DNA of 64,000 bases, taken from assembly GCA_023334545.1 (NCBI GenBank), contig JAADVB010000042.1, forward strand, positions 35,489 through 99,488. Reading direction: 5' to 3'. Origin of the DNA: Salisapilia sapeloensis. Taxonomy: Eukaryota; Oomycota; Peronosporomycetes; Peronosporales; Salisapiliaceae. The notes under the pieces are model-generated. The model saw nothing but the letters and a program-made list of their open reading frames with translations, was not told where the DNA came from and ran no database searches. The translations under genes were made by a program, and so were the position numbers. How positions within the stretch are numbered: the stretch's first letter is position 1; each line of letters starts with the position of its first letter. Below, in pieces: positions 20,578 to 32,827 of this stretch.

Positions 20578-23179
20578 TTTAAAGCAAGTAAGCAGATGAG
20601 ATAAATGAGCTTCTTCTCGTGCCGTTCGATTCCTAAATGACGCAAACGAAGTCCACGTAATGCGCAGTTGTGCACGATCAGGATATCTTGGGAAGCATTA
20701 CACAATTGGACTACAGCAGTGGTTAGTATCTGCGAAACCGTAAACAAATATCCATGTAGCCACCTCCGTTCTTTGTTGTACCATCAGCTCATCTTTTCAA
20801 AGTCACTCTACAAGAAATGGAAAGCTTTCGGAGTAATTGCAGGTCATCGTTCATGACAGGTGATACCTGTCATGATGGAAAGGGTGAAACCGAGAGGAGA
20901 GATACCATCGAGGTTCGGTTCATAGGATATGAATACAAGATAGTAATGGCTAAAGCGACAATAAGACTAAGATAAGACAGCTGTACGAGTTTTGAAGCCA
21001 TCGAAAGATCCGCTTTGCAAATCGTCAAGGGATTCTAAAATCTGCCAAAGGATTTTTATAAACCTTCCATTCTCAGTACTCATTCATGCTAATGCTGTCA
21101 GATCCACTTCTCAAACAGAAGCTTACAAACTAGACTTAGATAAGATGTGTAGTAGACACAAAGGAGTCCACCTAACAAAGGATTTCGATAAGCAATCGAA
21201 AGGCTACTTTTACTATTCTTCAACTTGGGAAGGAGCGTAACATGGACGTGAAATGCGCTTAACATCCAATACAAATGAGAGAGCTGATCCGGCTCGATAC
21301 GTACATAGCAGATCATTGATGGATATAGAAAGCTTGCAGATAACCTGTTGGCTTGACTGCTGCAATAGGGTGGCTTGTGATGTAAAGAGAGTTTAAGATC
21401 ACTTACATTTGGATACCAAAATTTACAATTCCGTAGTATCAGCTACGATGGTAGCTGGATTAACCAAACGATCGATATATTATGCCTCTGCTAGCGAAAC
21501 GGTATGTAATCGTGTACGATGTTGTCACATTCGTCACTATGTGCAGCGCGTAATGGCGGAAAGCAAACAAACAAGTGATGAGAAACACACTTCTATTCTG
21601 CAAAGCTAGCACACTTTCAAAGTCTAGCATGTGACCACTGTATCCATATTAAGCTAGTACATCTCAGTATTCGCTCAATAAAGTTTGAACAAGAACATCG
21701 TTCACCCTTCTGTACATTCTGGTGGTCATTTTTACAATTCCTTGTATCAATGACTTCTTTTCAGTCACCTTCACGGTTGGAATGCCTCTCAAGTCCGTGC
21801 AGAGGTTTTGTTCTCCAACTTTTTCGCCATAAAGTGCTTGGGCAGTCAAATTGACTTTGTACCCGCAAATGACCACACAAAAGATACATTCAGTTTACAG
21901 AACTTGGCTTGTTCACACGAATAAACTATCATTCGCTTCATTGCGCTTAGCCAAAAGAAACTTCAAGGATTTAGAATAGCGGATTCGCCTAGGATTATTA
22001 ATGTTGGTTATCCGAGTAGGTTTCCTTCGAGTTACCAAAATGAGAACATGTCTACTACCTATTGCTAGCATGTTGGGTGAGTACAGGTCGGTACCACAAC
22101 TACCCTGACATCAATTTTTTCTTATATAGTCATGCTGCCTTTTATGCAAATCTCTGAAGTAAATATAACTCAATTTTACTATAGTAAATAACAGAGTTAT
22201 CTATAGCTATAGAGTTTGAAGTTTTTAGGGTCGCACAATCTTGAGCAATGGCAGATTTCCCCGTGAAGAAGTTTATCGTGGTCAATGCTCACAACTATAA
22301 CAAATCATTATCCGCCACGGCGAAAATACATCTTTGGGATAAACTTTAGTAGAACTTATAAACTGGATGATGTGTGGTGTTTTTAAAAGCAAGGTACATT
22401 GACTTTGAGCTACTCGGCATGTCCAAAGTCCGTCCTAGCACATCATATTCATGCACTAGCCTACAAAACACGCTATTTTACTACTATTACGCTCTAGGTG
22501 TTCGATTTTAACTTGGAAGCGGGCCCAGGATCGGTTTATAGATATTTTCGAAGCGGAGAGCATTGGCGATGCTGTTCCTTGGAAGTAATTGAATCACGTG
22601 CTATCACCATTGAGGTTAAAACGCTCTAGTCGCTAGGTGTTTTGACATAGTATTTACGTGCAATCTTCGTGATTGTCCATGCTGCAGTTTAGACGGTGTC
22701 CACCGGCCTTTGGTAATTCCACTACAGCAATTAGAACGTAGATCGCTTAGTCCGTGCAGCTCTATATAGGAAAAAGTGTTGAAGCACGAAAGATAGAAAT
22801 CGGGTAATGCCTCATCCACCAGATAGATATTTTGCAAGATATAAATGTACACAGAAATACAAGATAATATGTTTTTAGTAACCTGCTTTGCTTGATGCTG
22901 CATACACAGCTGAATCTAGTAATAGCTTTGCATGCGGTTTGGTATACCGACATTTAATTAATATGCTTTATGAGGAAGTCGCTACAATAGCATCAGAGCT
23001 TACTTCACACATCAACCTCGTATATGAGCCCTCAACGAATCTCAGTCTTGTGCAATAGACAAACTCGAAAATTTAATCAGCATTTATGCTCTATGAGATT
23101 TAACCCTTTCCAGCAATCGATACTCGCCGTTTCTATCTACTTACAAAACGGGCGAAAATGGCCTACGTAAAGCCAAACT
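20578..23179. other. 2.6-kb gene-poor region
   Basis: The longest stretch without a gene. All frames are short. One 70-codon minus-strand frame (21876-21664) has a protein-like composition but no family resemblance. A perfect 11-bp inverted repeat sits at 20851-20875. No transposase, reverse transcriptase, tRNA or rRNA signal seen; probably decayed DNA plus flanking promoters. Confidence 0.5.
20851..20875. repeat. Perfect 11-bp inverted repeat with 3-nt loop
   Basis: TCATGACAGGT, loop GAT, ACCTGTCATGA. It lies about 270 bp upstream of the C2-protein start codon. It may be a dyad for a dimeric DNA-binding protein or a transcript hairpin. Confidence 0.7.
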
Positions 23180-25484
23180 CTAAACAAAATTCTGGCTGTA
23201 ATTGTCCTTCGGGCGCCTCATCAGGGATCCGTCGGGTCTCTGTTCGGCCGGCGATCCCTCCATCGCAGCCTTCTTTTGCTCAACTGACTTCATCAGCACT
23301 TGCTGCTGCTTTGCAGCAGAGCGCGCTGACAAGTAAATCGATAGTATAGTGAAGAAGAGGGCGATGATACCGACCGTCAGGGTGAGTTCCATGGGAGGTC
23401 CGTAGACGCGGCTCGAAAGGTCACTCGATGTTTCTGCCAGTGCCGTGGTGCATCGAGGTCCACCCCAAGAATCTGAGTGAGTACACTTGCAACGACTGTT
23501 TTCACACTTGCCAGTGATGAGCAAGCTGCGCGCACCTGCTGCGCCAAGCGTGCAGTCATCATCTTTTCTGCAGAAAGCCTTACCCGCGACTTCCTCCCAT
23601 GGGTTGTCAACATCTTCATACTCATCCAAGTGCTCTTCGATCCACTTTTTCGTCGGATGCGTGTCAGGGTCGCATCCAATTTGCATGAGTGATCCGTCTT
23701 TAAGATTTCCACTGACATCCTGGTACAGACGAATGTAGTCAATCTTCATGTACATCGGGAAGGAATCGCAGATGGCGTTCACTTTCTTATCTTTACCATC
23801 CCCCCGACATTCATTGCCAGCGTTCGGTGGAGTCGCACCCCACGAACTGGACAAGGCAACGTTAAAGATGAAGTACATGGGCTCTTCCAGCATGATTTTG
23901 GTCGGGTTGTTCTTCTTCTTGTTTTGCGGTACATTGGAGAACGCGTCTGCCGAGACTTCAAAGATCGGATGACCGTCCAACATCCATCGTACATACCCTT
24001 TCGTACCAGTCACCCACTCTAGTTGGTAAGTCAAAAATCCGGTATACGCGCCAACGTGCACAGGCCAATTGGAAGAGATAGCATCCATCTGATAATTGAA
24101 CGGTGCCATCGTACCACTTGGCTTTGTGTCCGGGTCTCGAGGATCCGAGCATAGCTTGTTCGTGTTGTCTGGGTCGCACAAGTAGGCTCCCATGTATGAG
24201 TTCATCACTGGGAAACACGTGCCGTTCGTGTTGATGCCCCAATGGTCCGGACCGACTCCATCAATCAATTCGAGGTCACCATTTACATCATAGGACGCTG
24301 GGCAAGTAGTTACGGAACAAGTGTTCTTTGAAATACCCTTCTTGACGGATGCAGCCACCGGCTTGTACGACTGTTTTTCGTCCGACTTCGCAACACAAAA
24401 GTTGTTTGCGCTGTATCGCAAGCCTTGATACCAACTTCTGTGTCCTCTATTCTTCATGTAGTAGCTCGTCGGCACATCAATGTAGTTGGCACCAGGCGTC
24501 TTACAATCGTACGAGTAAACACAGTACGGATTCGCTGAGTCTGCTCCATCTGCTTCTGCAGGGTAGAGTCTGAAATCTTGTGGCATTCCTGGACCCACTT
24601 GCAAGGAACTGGAAATAGCGGTACCACCTCCTTCGAGAATATCAATCTCAGGAGCTCCTCGTCCTTGATTCGGGTTTAGACCGTAGCCTGGGTCATCATC
24701 ACAGGCACTAATGCGCTGGTTGTGCGATGGGAAAACATCTTCGTCACATTCATCGTACGAGAATGGCCACATGCGACTTGTCGACGCAGTAAAGATTGCT
24801 CGACCGAGATTACCAAGCATCCAGATACCTGGCCATGTCGGGTAGTACGCGACGTTGTCGGTAACACCACTACTTCCCAAGGAGAGGTCAGGGTTACCAG
24901 AATCTTTACTGATGGCACCAGGAAGCTGCGCTCTCACTTCGATCATACCACCTTGGAAACAGAATTTATTCCAACTCTGCACCATTGCCGCATAGTAGTA
25001 AAAGTTGACATGCTCATAGTCTGGCGGATTCAAATATGCGTTGTACACTTTGATGGTTGTCACTTGGTCGACGACTTTAATGTAAAAGTAGCACACTTTC
25101 TCTCCCTTGTCATCCGTCTCACATTCCGTCGAGGTCATGTTATGCGCGTAGATTTCCAACGCACCGTTGACACCATCCGGCTTGTCTAAGGACGTCCAAA
25201 TATGATCCTTGCCTGGCTTAAAGCTCCGGTCTGGTGTGTTAAACTCGTCACTATGAGAAGAGTATAATTAGCGCATGAAACGGAAGAGACGAGTGCGATC
25301 GATACCTCATGACAAGTTCCCACTTGTCACCGCGAGACGAGGTGTACATTTGTCGGTTCGACGGAGTCTCCGGGTCGACCCATGCTCGAATTCCTGATTT
25401 GGTCTTGTATTCTTTATCATTGGCTTCGACCGCATTGGCGATGAGGATGCATGTCAATGCGAGGGTGATGGATCGTAAAAGCAT
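23180..25484 (-). CDS. Beta-glucan synthesis-associated protein, KRE6/SKN1-like (GH16 fold)
   Basis: Two exons (25484-25306, 25250-23180; 55-nt intron, phase 2) give 749 residues. The first ATG of the mature-looking frame starts a signal peptide (MLLRSITLALTCILIANA). The body matches the SKN1/KRE6 branch of GH16: W.LV.SDEFN at the first exon junction, PTWPGIWMLGNLGRA, and the catalytic E-x-D-x-x-E motif (EIDILE, about E261, D263, E266) followed by GG. A Cys-rich EGF-like segment (C....C.C....WGGPRC) precedes one C-terminal transmembrane helix near 690-715 and a short basic cytosolic tail. In yeast this family is needed for cell-wall beta-1,6-glucan; here it probably acts in the secretory pathway or at the plasma membrane on wall glucans. 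Confidence 0.9.
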
Positions 25485-26931
25485 AGCTGAGCCGGTCCAC
25501 ACGTTTCTGAAGCTGTTGACTAGTTATTTATAGCGCTTTCGATGCTTCCACACTTGGACGAGAAGGCCGCTTCTTGATCCGGATTAATTTTGCAAAATGG
25601 ACAAAGACCGAAGGGAGGCTTGTGCACAAGTCAGCCGAATGTACTGTGCTTGAGCAGGGCGCACGATACTGAGAAAGGACCAAATGACTTGTACTTCGTA
25701 TTGGTCATTACAACGCAACGAGCACCCGTTCTCAGCTCCATCGAGATCGGGGCTTTTATTTCGGATGTAGTCGATTGTCCCAATTGCTTTCTCCGGTCTT
25801 GCATTCATGACATGCTGTATGTCATTCTAGCATGAGCGACCGGAGGAGATAATGGGAGAAGCAGCATAGAACTTAAGAAGATGCCCTTTGAAAAGAATAT
25901 TGGTAACCTCTGTCGTAGCACAGAGCTACGCACGAGTGCTTTCGCGTAGCCTCTACATAACCCGATGGCACGACTATCCAAAATGTCACTTGTGTCGATT
26001 GGATCACATTAGGATAAATTCGACAAAGATGTCTTCGATTTTGCTGAAATATGAAGCTTAAAGTAGCACGTCGAAGCAAAAGCTAGGCTTTCATACTATT
26101 TGAAGATAATATAAAGTTGCATTCACATGTTCATGCTGTCTGTACTCCTACCATGCAATTGTTGGCGCTTTCCAAATATACTGTGATGCTATAAAAGAGG
26201 CTATGCAGAAGACCAAAGCTTGTAGAGATGAAAAAATTGTCTTGCTGAGTTCCATTCTCTACGCTTAGCAAAATGAATAGTTTTCGGTGGCCTGCAGACA
26301 GTACAAACACAGCATCTTCTAGCTTCACATATGGTTTAAATTCTCGTCTACTAGCCTTAAACTTCTACTACAGTACAAGCCCAAGTGACCTGTTCATTTA
26401 CATGCAAAACAAATTAGCATCTTATTTCCAAACCTTGTGCTCAGTCATTCGATGTGGGTGTGGCATTCGACTACCAACACACCTTGAATTTGCTTCAGTG
26501 AAGTTTAAATGCTCCCTTTGGCATTTTTCCGATATAATATGATCAAGCCCCATTGCATCATATCCTCGACTATTGCAATTAAATTTCCAGTCTTCAGTTA
26601 CGTGCAGAAGAGACCAAACTCATTCGACTTGTCTATTGCCACTATTGTTGTAAAAGAGCAAACTAGATCAATTTCCACGTCCAGCTCAAGTCAATATCAA
26701 GCTTCAGAGGGATCCCTTCGACCAATTTTCTTATTTTTTAGGCTTGTGGACACTTTCAATCGTGATCCGAATGGTTCAGTGCATGCCTATATATATTTAA
26801 AAGACCCGACAAGTCCAAATAAGCTCATGTGAGATGCTAGTCGATACAACGAGAAATTAAACCCAAAACATTATTATTTACTTTCTTTATACGCAGCCCA
26901 ACTTTGCTCACGACCCACTTGAACTTCTTAA
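25485..26931. other. 1.4-kb spacer
   Basis: Short frames only, AT-rich, between the promoter of the KRE6-like gene and the 3' end of the next minus-strand gene. A 107-codon plus-strand frame at 26509-26832 shows no family features and was not called. Confidence 0.5.
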
Positions 26932-28299
26932 CTACATCCACATCATGTCGGCACTATCGTCACTGCTATAATCTTCTTCTTCAAAGTTTTCTTGGAAGAA
27001 AACTTGTGGACGATGCCCGCGGCCTTCACTACTTAATCGATTCATCAATTCATAGTCCGGGGCAGACGGTTCATCGTCCAACTCCGGTGCAGACGGTTCC
27101 GTCATACACCTGATTGCTACCACGACCGGTACGGAGCTTCCAGGCCCAGCTTCGCTCTCAAGTGGAGGCGCTGTCGCTAGCTCTGTCGTCTCTATCGGTG
27201 CAGATGGAGCTGAGTCTCGGAACTGCACATTGCGTTCTGTACTCCTATCGCCTCCAGTCGACTGCCAGCTAAAGAGATTCAACAGTTGACCTCGGACAGC
27301 TTTCAGGCTATTCACACTGGAGACAGTAGATATGTCGCCAAGACTGTAGTTGGACATGATCTCCTCGGGATCAATCGTCCGGTTGTCGTCCACATCGGAT
27401 GCACATTCGGACGTGGATCGGGACTTGCGTGCTGATCTGACAGCCATGATGATAAACATGCACATGATCAAAACGCCTATGCCACCAAACACAAGTGCGT
27501 ATCGAGGCCCTTCTTCTTTTTCCTCTTCTTCATGTGGACTTAGAGCTTTCATCGGACAATACCTGTCTTCCTTTGGAGGATGAAGCCGCATGCGCTCACA
27601 ACCTGCAATGCAGACACATCCGTTCTCCCCGACACAAAAGGACATGTAATAGTCATCTGTCTTCCCAGCGATCGTACTCGCGAATATTGTTTTTCGGCAT
27701 TCTGTGCAAATGGGATCGTCATTCGGACAGTAATTGACATCCGACGCACGAAAGACATAAGATGCGTTCAAGTCATCTTCGCTTGAATCCTTTGAGTCGA
27801 TCTTGTTGATTGGAATCGCGTCCCTATAATCCCATTTCGCATCGTATAAGTCAGCAGACTCGCAGTATCCTTCTTTACCAATCATGCATTCCTATAAGGT
27901 TCTTAGACATGAAATGCAGAGTAGACAAGTTTTCTATAAAAATACCTCTCCGATACTACTCGCCGGCGTATTCAAACAGTCTACACAAGAGCGAGGTTTA
28001 TGGCATCCATCTTTGTCTGGTGCATACCCTGCGCATGTACCCCCACTGGCACTAAAGTCGTCGGATATCTCGCTCTCGTCACAGTCATCGTCACTTTCAC
28101 CGTCACCGGCAATAACGGCAATGATCCCTTGCTCGCTTTGTGAACTAGTAGACGTATCAATGGAGGAAGAGTCTCCTCCGCTATTGGGTTCGCTCTTCGA
28201 CGAGACCTTCGCCTTCATTCCACCATAGAAAGATGACCGGTCTTCATCCTTGGAATTTGACGGCGCATAAAAGTCATTCCGTCCTGTTAATTGAGCCAT
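26932..28299 (-). CDS. Cysteine-rich single-pass membrane protein with PSAP motifs in its tail
   Basis: Two exons (28299-27946, 27891-26932; 54-nt intron, phase 0), 437 residues. The N-terminal part is Ser/Asp-rich, then a cysteine domain: C.DCLN.P, a C....G.C pair, YCP....C..C, and C.GE.GC.C...CE. One transmembrane helix follows (ALVFGGIGVLIMCMFIIMAV), then a long acidic cytosolic tail with three PSAP motifs (coding bases about 27050-27210). No signal peptide is visible at the chosen ATG, so an upstream exon may be missing or the helix acts as signal-anchor. The next gene upstream (29088-30116) is a paralogue with the same cysteine pattern. I know no named family; a surface receptor or sorting cargo is a possibility. 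Confidence 0.7.
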
Positions 28300-29087
28300 C
28301 GTCTATTGCCTACCGCGAATAAATTCGGATCGAGTAGAAAGCGATTCCGAGTTGAGACTCGATGGAAGAGTTCGATTGACGCTCAAGAGCGCTCTTTTTA
28401 TGTCTGGTGTGGGAGCCTGAAACTTTGGCGATGGGTACTTTAGCGACTCAAATAGGGGTACTTTTTCAGATCAACGATATAGTGTCTCGAATTGTATGAA
28501 TCATAAGCTCATGATGACATGCTGCAAAACATGAACGCTTTGCTTCTTTGGCCTGACCAGAAGAAGCTATGCAATTATATGTAGTGGAAGCCGAGAAGGA
28601 GAAAGCTATTCAAGTAGAAATCAGACACATTGGTTAGTCGCATGTAGATTTGGCATAGAGTGCGCTTTTTAGTTTCGTGAGACGAGGGACCTACTCCTAC
28701 CCATCAAGTAACCACTTCCGTTCAGATAATGGCAGCATGGCAGTGGATGGAAGTACGCGAGTCGGGTGTATTAAAGCAGTCAGTATAGGATTTTATAGCA
28801 GTATTGCTCTTGACTAGAGCGAAGTGGAAGAATGTCATCTTAAGGAGATCACATTAGCGAGAGGTGGTTGCGCTTGGGACGCTCTTGATTCTAATTAAAG
28901 GTCACCTGTATTTACTGACATTCGCATGGTTATTTCAAAATGACTTTCAACTCAACAGAGTGCATGTACCCGCGTTCGATGCATACAGTCGATAAGTTAG
29001 GCACGAGGATACATCACGTCAAATTGCCGAATATACTCAAGTCTTAAAGGCAGTCGCAGGAGCCACTTTATAAAATTAAAGCCTAGC
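28300..29087. other. Spacer between the two cysteine-rich paralogues
   Basis: About 790 bp with no supportable frame. It should hold the promoter of the 26932-28299 gene and the 3' end of its paralogue. Confidence 0.5.
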
Positions 29088-30116
29088 TTAGACAGAAGCT
29101 CGATCTTGGTACGGCGTATCACTTTGGCTGAGGGGTGAATTCGAGACCAGATTCGGACTGCTCGTCACGCGCAGGACTTCATCAGGGCTAGCGACTTGGA
29201 TTGGGATGCTCCTATTCGCGCCTTCACGCTGTTCGTCCATGATAAGCTTGCTATGATACGCCCTCCAGCCTCCGAGCGTAAGATGTGGTAATTTGTCTCG
29301 ATCACTACTCCGTCGTGACTTTCCACAAAGGTAGTTCCAAGCTTGTCGGAATCGGGCTGTACATACACATTAGATTTCTACGTAAGAATTGTATCCGACT
29401 GCACGCACATTGTAATTGACGTCGACGCATATAAAGAATTACGAACAAGATGATGATGAGCAAGCCCAAGACAGCGATACTAAAGACTGACATGAACCAC
29501 GTATAGCCATCCAATTTTCTTGTCGGCGGATCGTGTAAGGTTCCAGGCGACTCACTGCCACTGCCAATAAAGTAGGCAGCGCTGTGACTTCCTCTAACCG
29601 CATCATATGCGTCTCCACTGCCACTCGTACTGGCCTCAGGTGTCGCCATGTGAGAGGTCTCACATGCTTGCGTGCAGATGCATCCACCCTCTCCAATGCA
29701 ATACGACGCACGGGCATGATCGAAATACTGCCATGCCATGTGACAATTTGCACAAGTGACGTCCGTGAATGGACAGTATGTAAACTGCTTCGAGGTGAAG
29801 ATGTTCGTGAGAAGTGGTCGATGGACGACATCGACACAAGAACCTTCCGGATCAATGCCACACTACGTATCAATGTGAGCTTGAGAGGTATATGTATGCA
29901 CTTGTGTTGCTTTACTTTTCCGCTTAGCTCAGGCTTATTCAGGCAATCGTAACAGGCACGAACGCCTCCGTTTTCATCAAATGTACAGTTTATCGTGTTC
30001 GATGGCGTCGTCGTGGCGGTCGGAGGCAGGGTGATGGGGGAATCTGAATCATTTGATGATGTCATGGACATGCCTGGTGGAGAGAGCGACGCTTCCTCAG
30101 TCGATGCATTCGCCAT
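29088..30116 (-). CDS. Cysteine-rich single-pass membrane protein, paralogue of the neighbour
   Basis: Three exons (30116-29916, 29862-29409, 29356-29088) with introns of 53 and 52 nt give 307 residues. The first intron falls between the CYDCLN.P block and the next cysteine, the same place as in the 26932-28299 gene. The domain repeats the pattern: C..C.DCLN.P, C....G.C, YCP....C..C, CIGEGGCIC...CE. One transmembrane helix (VFSIAVLGLLIIILFVILYM) precedes an Arg-rich stop-transfer and a cytosolic tail that only makes sense after the second splice (ending TPYQDRASV). It lacks PSAP motifs. The Thr/Ser/Pro-rich N-terminus may be glycosylated if outside. No signal peptide at this ATG; an upstream exon is possible. 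Function unknown. Confidence 0.65.
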
Positions 30117-30338
30117 TTAGACCACAAAACTCGTTTGTCCGAATGTAAAGTTGAGGATGGCATGACATTGGTGACGGACAGACGATCGACTTCGTCCAGC
30201 AGATGGTAGCAAGGAATTGTCGAGACAGGCTTATCAAGACGATAGGGAGCTCATAAAGATCTATTTTCATTCTTGCTAAACGGTGGTTACATTGCATGAA
30301 ATGAGTTCACGAGATCCCCTTTTTGTATCAAGGTGAGA

Positions 30339-32777
30339 ATGCTCGGGGTGAAGACATTTGTCTCGGAAACGATACATGCTTTAAATCCAGTTGATCTACA
30401 GACACTAGCAGATACCCTTCGAATTGACCTGAGAGGGTGCGAGGATCGTAAGGACATTGAGCGAATTCTGACTGGACTGCTTGCGCTAGATGAAAATTCG
30501 TCACTAGGTAGTTGACTAGGACCTTATGGTATTGACAATATGTTCATGTGTTGACTAGGTGTCTTCATCTCGTGGCTTCGGACATCAGAGCAGAAGAGTG
30601 TAGTGACCACGAAGCCACAATTCGAAAACACGTTCGTTCCAAAGTGCTACCCTCTGCGTCCAACGAAGCGATTGAATCACAACTCTCCTTCTAAGTCACC
30701 ATTAAAAAACCAGGAGCAGGATGTGCTACCGGAAATTCCGCAACATCATATCTCAGCTGAAATTGCAACTCTTGTCGCTACAGTAGAAACACTGGAGAAA
30801 GCATTTAAAGACGCAGAACGTGAAGTCCATGGAGGAGTGCCGACGTTTCAAAAGATGAAACATTTTTTAATGTGCTTGACGCGATTGAGGAAGAGGGAAA
30901 CTGAATTACGACAGCTACTTTTGCTCCAAAGCAATAGACTAGTGGAAGAGCATGAAGCGATGAAAGTCGAGACATTGGATACGAGAGATCAGCTCGACTT
31001 CTTTATGGAAGGATTCACCAACCTGCGGCTGCGTCATGATAACCTTGTGGACATTTCGACGAAAATGCAAGCTGAGAACGAAACAGCTCAGGATGTGTTC
31101 GCCATCATCAGCGCCACAGAGTCACATTTTTCTGCTTTTTTACAGCAGCAGTACATGCATCAGTTTCAAAAGGCAGCAATTGAGCAATTGAAGGTGGAGC
31201 GATGTCAAGAAAACATTGCAGAGCTCCAGAGACAATTGCAAGTTGCAACAGATAAAATCTCGGTTTTAACGAGTCAACGAGATGATGCTCGAAAAGATGC
31301 AGCCTGCGTTCGTAGACAGCTACGTCGGGTGAAAAGGCGGGTGCGAAATGGAGCGCTGGAAGACCCGCAATGCTCCTATTTCGCTGCTCAAAGTCAAAAA
31401 CTAAAGAAGAGTCTTGTAGCGATTGCAAAGTACTACAAGGACAAAGTCGTTGGTGAAATCGTCAAATCCGGAAAGCCGATAGGTAGTAGACTGATTCTCC
31501 AAGAGCTGTACCAAGCCGTGCTTCCAGTACCGCCGGATGATATCACATCATTGGATACGCATAGATCTATTTCCAACGCTTGGCATCCGGATGCTCATAA
31601 AGATGTACCAAAACTTGTGTATCGCGTTCGTGCTGAGCAGCAGGATATCAGTGAAGTAGTGTCCGGTGTGCTTTTGCTTGGTGAAAGCCATAGTCAGACT
31701 GAAAGGCTTGCTCAGGTAGTAGCACAAAGGCAGGGGTATCTTCCGATGAACTTATCAGAGCTAATCCGCGAAATTGAAATCAGTCATCAAGATCAATTGG
31801 CTCTGTCGAGTACTACCGGCATCGTACCTACCATTGAAACTACAGATACAGATCAAGGAATACTTGTGGAAGATATCATCGATCCTCGGACGTTAAATGC
31901 ACCGGAGACGGAAGAGATGACATTGGATCAGATGGAAACTAGTGCCACTAAACACAAGAGTATTTTGCAGAACTCACTCTTATGGAAGAAGCGAGATGCC
32001 TCAGCAAACGGTGTGCTGTTCTACGGTCAAGTTTTCTCTGTTAAGCTACTCAACCTACTTATCTCCATGGGGTTTCCACTTTCCACTGTCATCTATATCA
32101 AAGGGGGCGCTTCCATCTCTTCGTCCCCATCCCGAAAAGCACAAGTATCATCTCCAGTAGATGATAGTATAAACACAAAAGACCAAGTCCGTCAGAGTAG
32201 TGGAGCTAGTCCATCGAAAACTTCCACGTCGCGCTCAGAAGTGCGATCTACGGCTGCAAAAGGGAAAGGAGTGACTTCAAAAACTGGTCGGCCAGTCACA
32301 ACATCACCAACTGTCAAGTCCATCGATCAGTTGGTCCGAGTGTTAGGAAAGAGTGTGCACAAGTTGGAAGCGAGTCGATTTGAAGAAGACTGCATCACAT
32401 CCATCGAGTCTGCAATTGCAAGTGAGTATCGACAAAAATGTCTTCCGTACATCCAATGGGACTCTACCACACAAGCGATGAATGAAACCTTGCGCATGTG
32501 GTTTGAAGACATGACATCTTGTATGATCCAGCAGCGAGACCTAAAGGCCGAAGCTACCGAAGCTGCACGAACTACAGCTACTCGTGCATCAAAGCCTGGG
32601 ACAGAGACAACTGCTCCAGCGTCTCAAAAAGTATCGAATCGAGATGCGAAGAGCAGACCAGCTCCTCGTATACCAAACTCGAGTCAATCAGGAGTAACGA
32701 CACCAAAGTCTGGTAAACGACCGGAACGCAAGGTAGTATCAACGTCACCACTTAATAAAGCAAAGGGAAGAAAGTAG
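30339..32777 (+). CDS. Large coiled-coil protein of unknown function
   Basis: Two exons (30339-30507, 30559-32777; 51-nt intron, phase 1) give 795 residues. The start is the first ATG (MLGVKTFVSETI); an ATG at 30301 runs into a stop in its own frame. The first 55 residues look like a small helical domain. Residues about 120-330 form heptad-rich coiled coil (ETLEKAFKDAEREV..., ELQRQLQVATDKI). The C-terminal third is Ser/Thr/Lys-rich and probably disordered, with a helical block near 690-740. No catalytic motif. The proportions suggest a cytoskeletal, basal-body or flagellar protein, but I do not recognise it. Confidence 0.7.
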
Positions 32778-32827
32778 ACAAGAAAATCGATAAATTACAT
32801 GTGAGTCCACGAGTGGTCGTTCCGACA

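Noticed and set aside
21664-21876. Minus-strand frame of 70 codons in the gene-poor region
   Set aside because: Somewhat protein-like, but short and unrecognised, without splice or promoter support.
26509-26832. Plus-strand frame of 107 codons in the 1.4-kb spacer
   Set aside because: No family resemblance, no splice partners, AT-driven composition.
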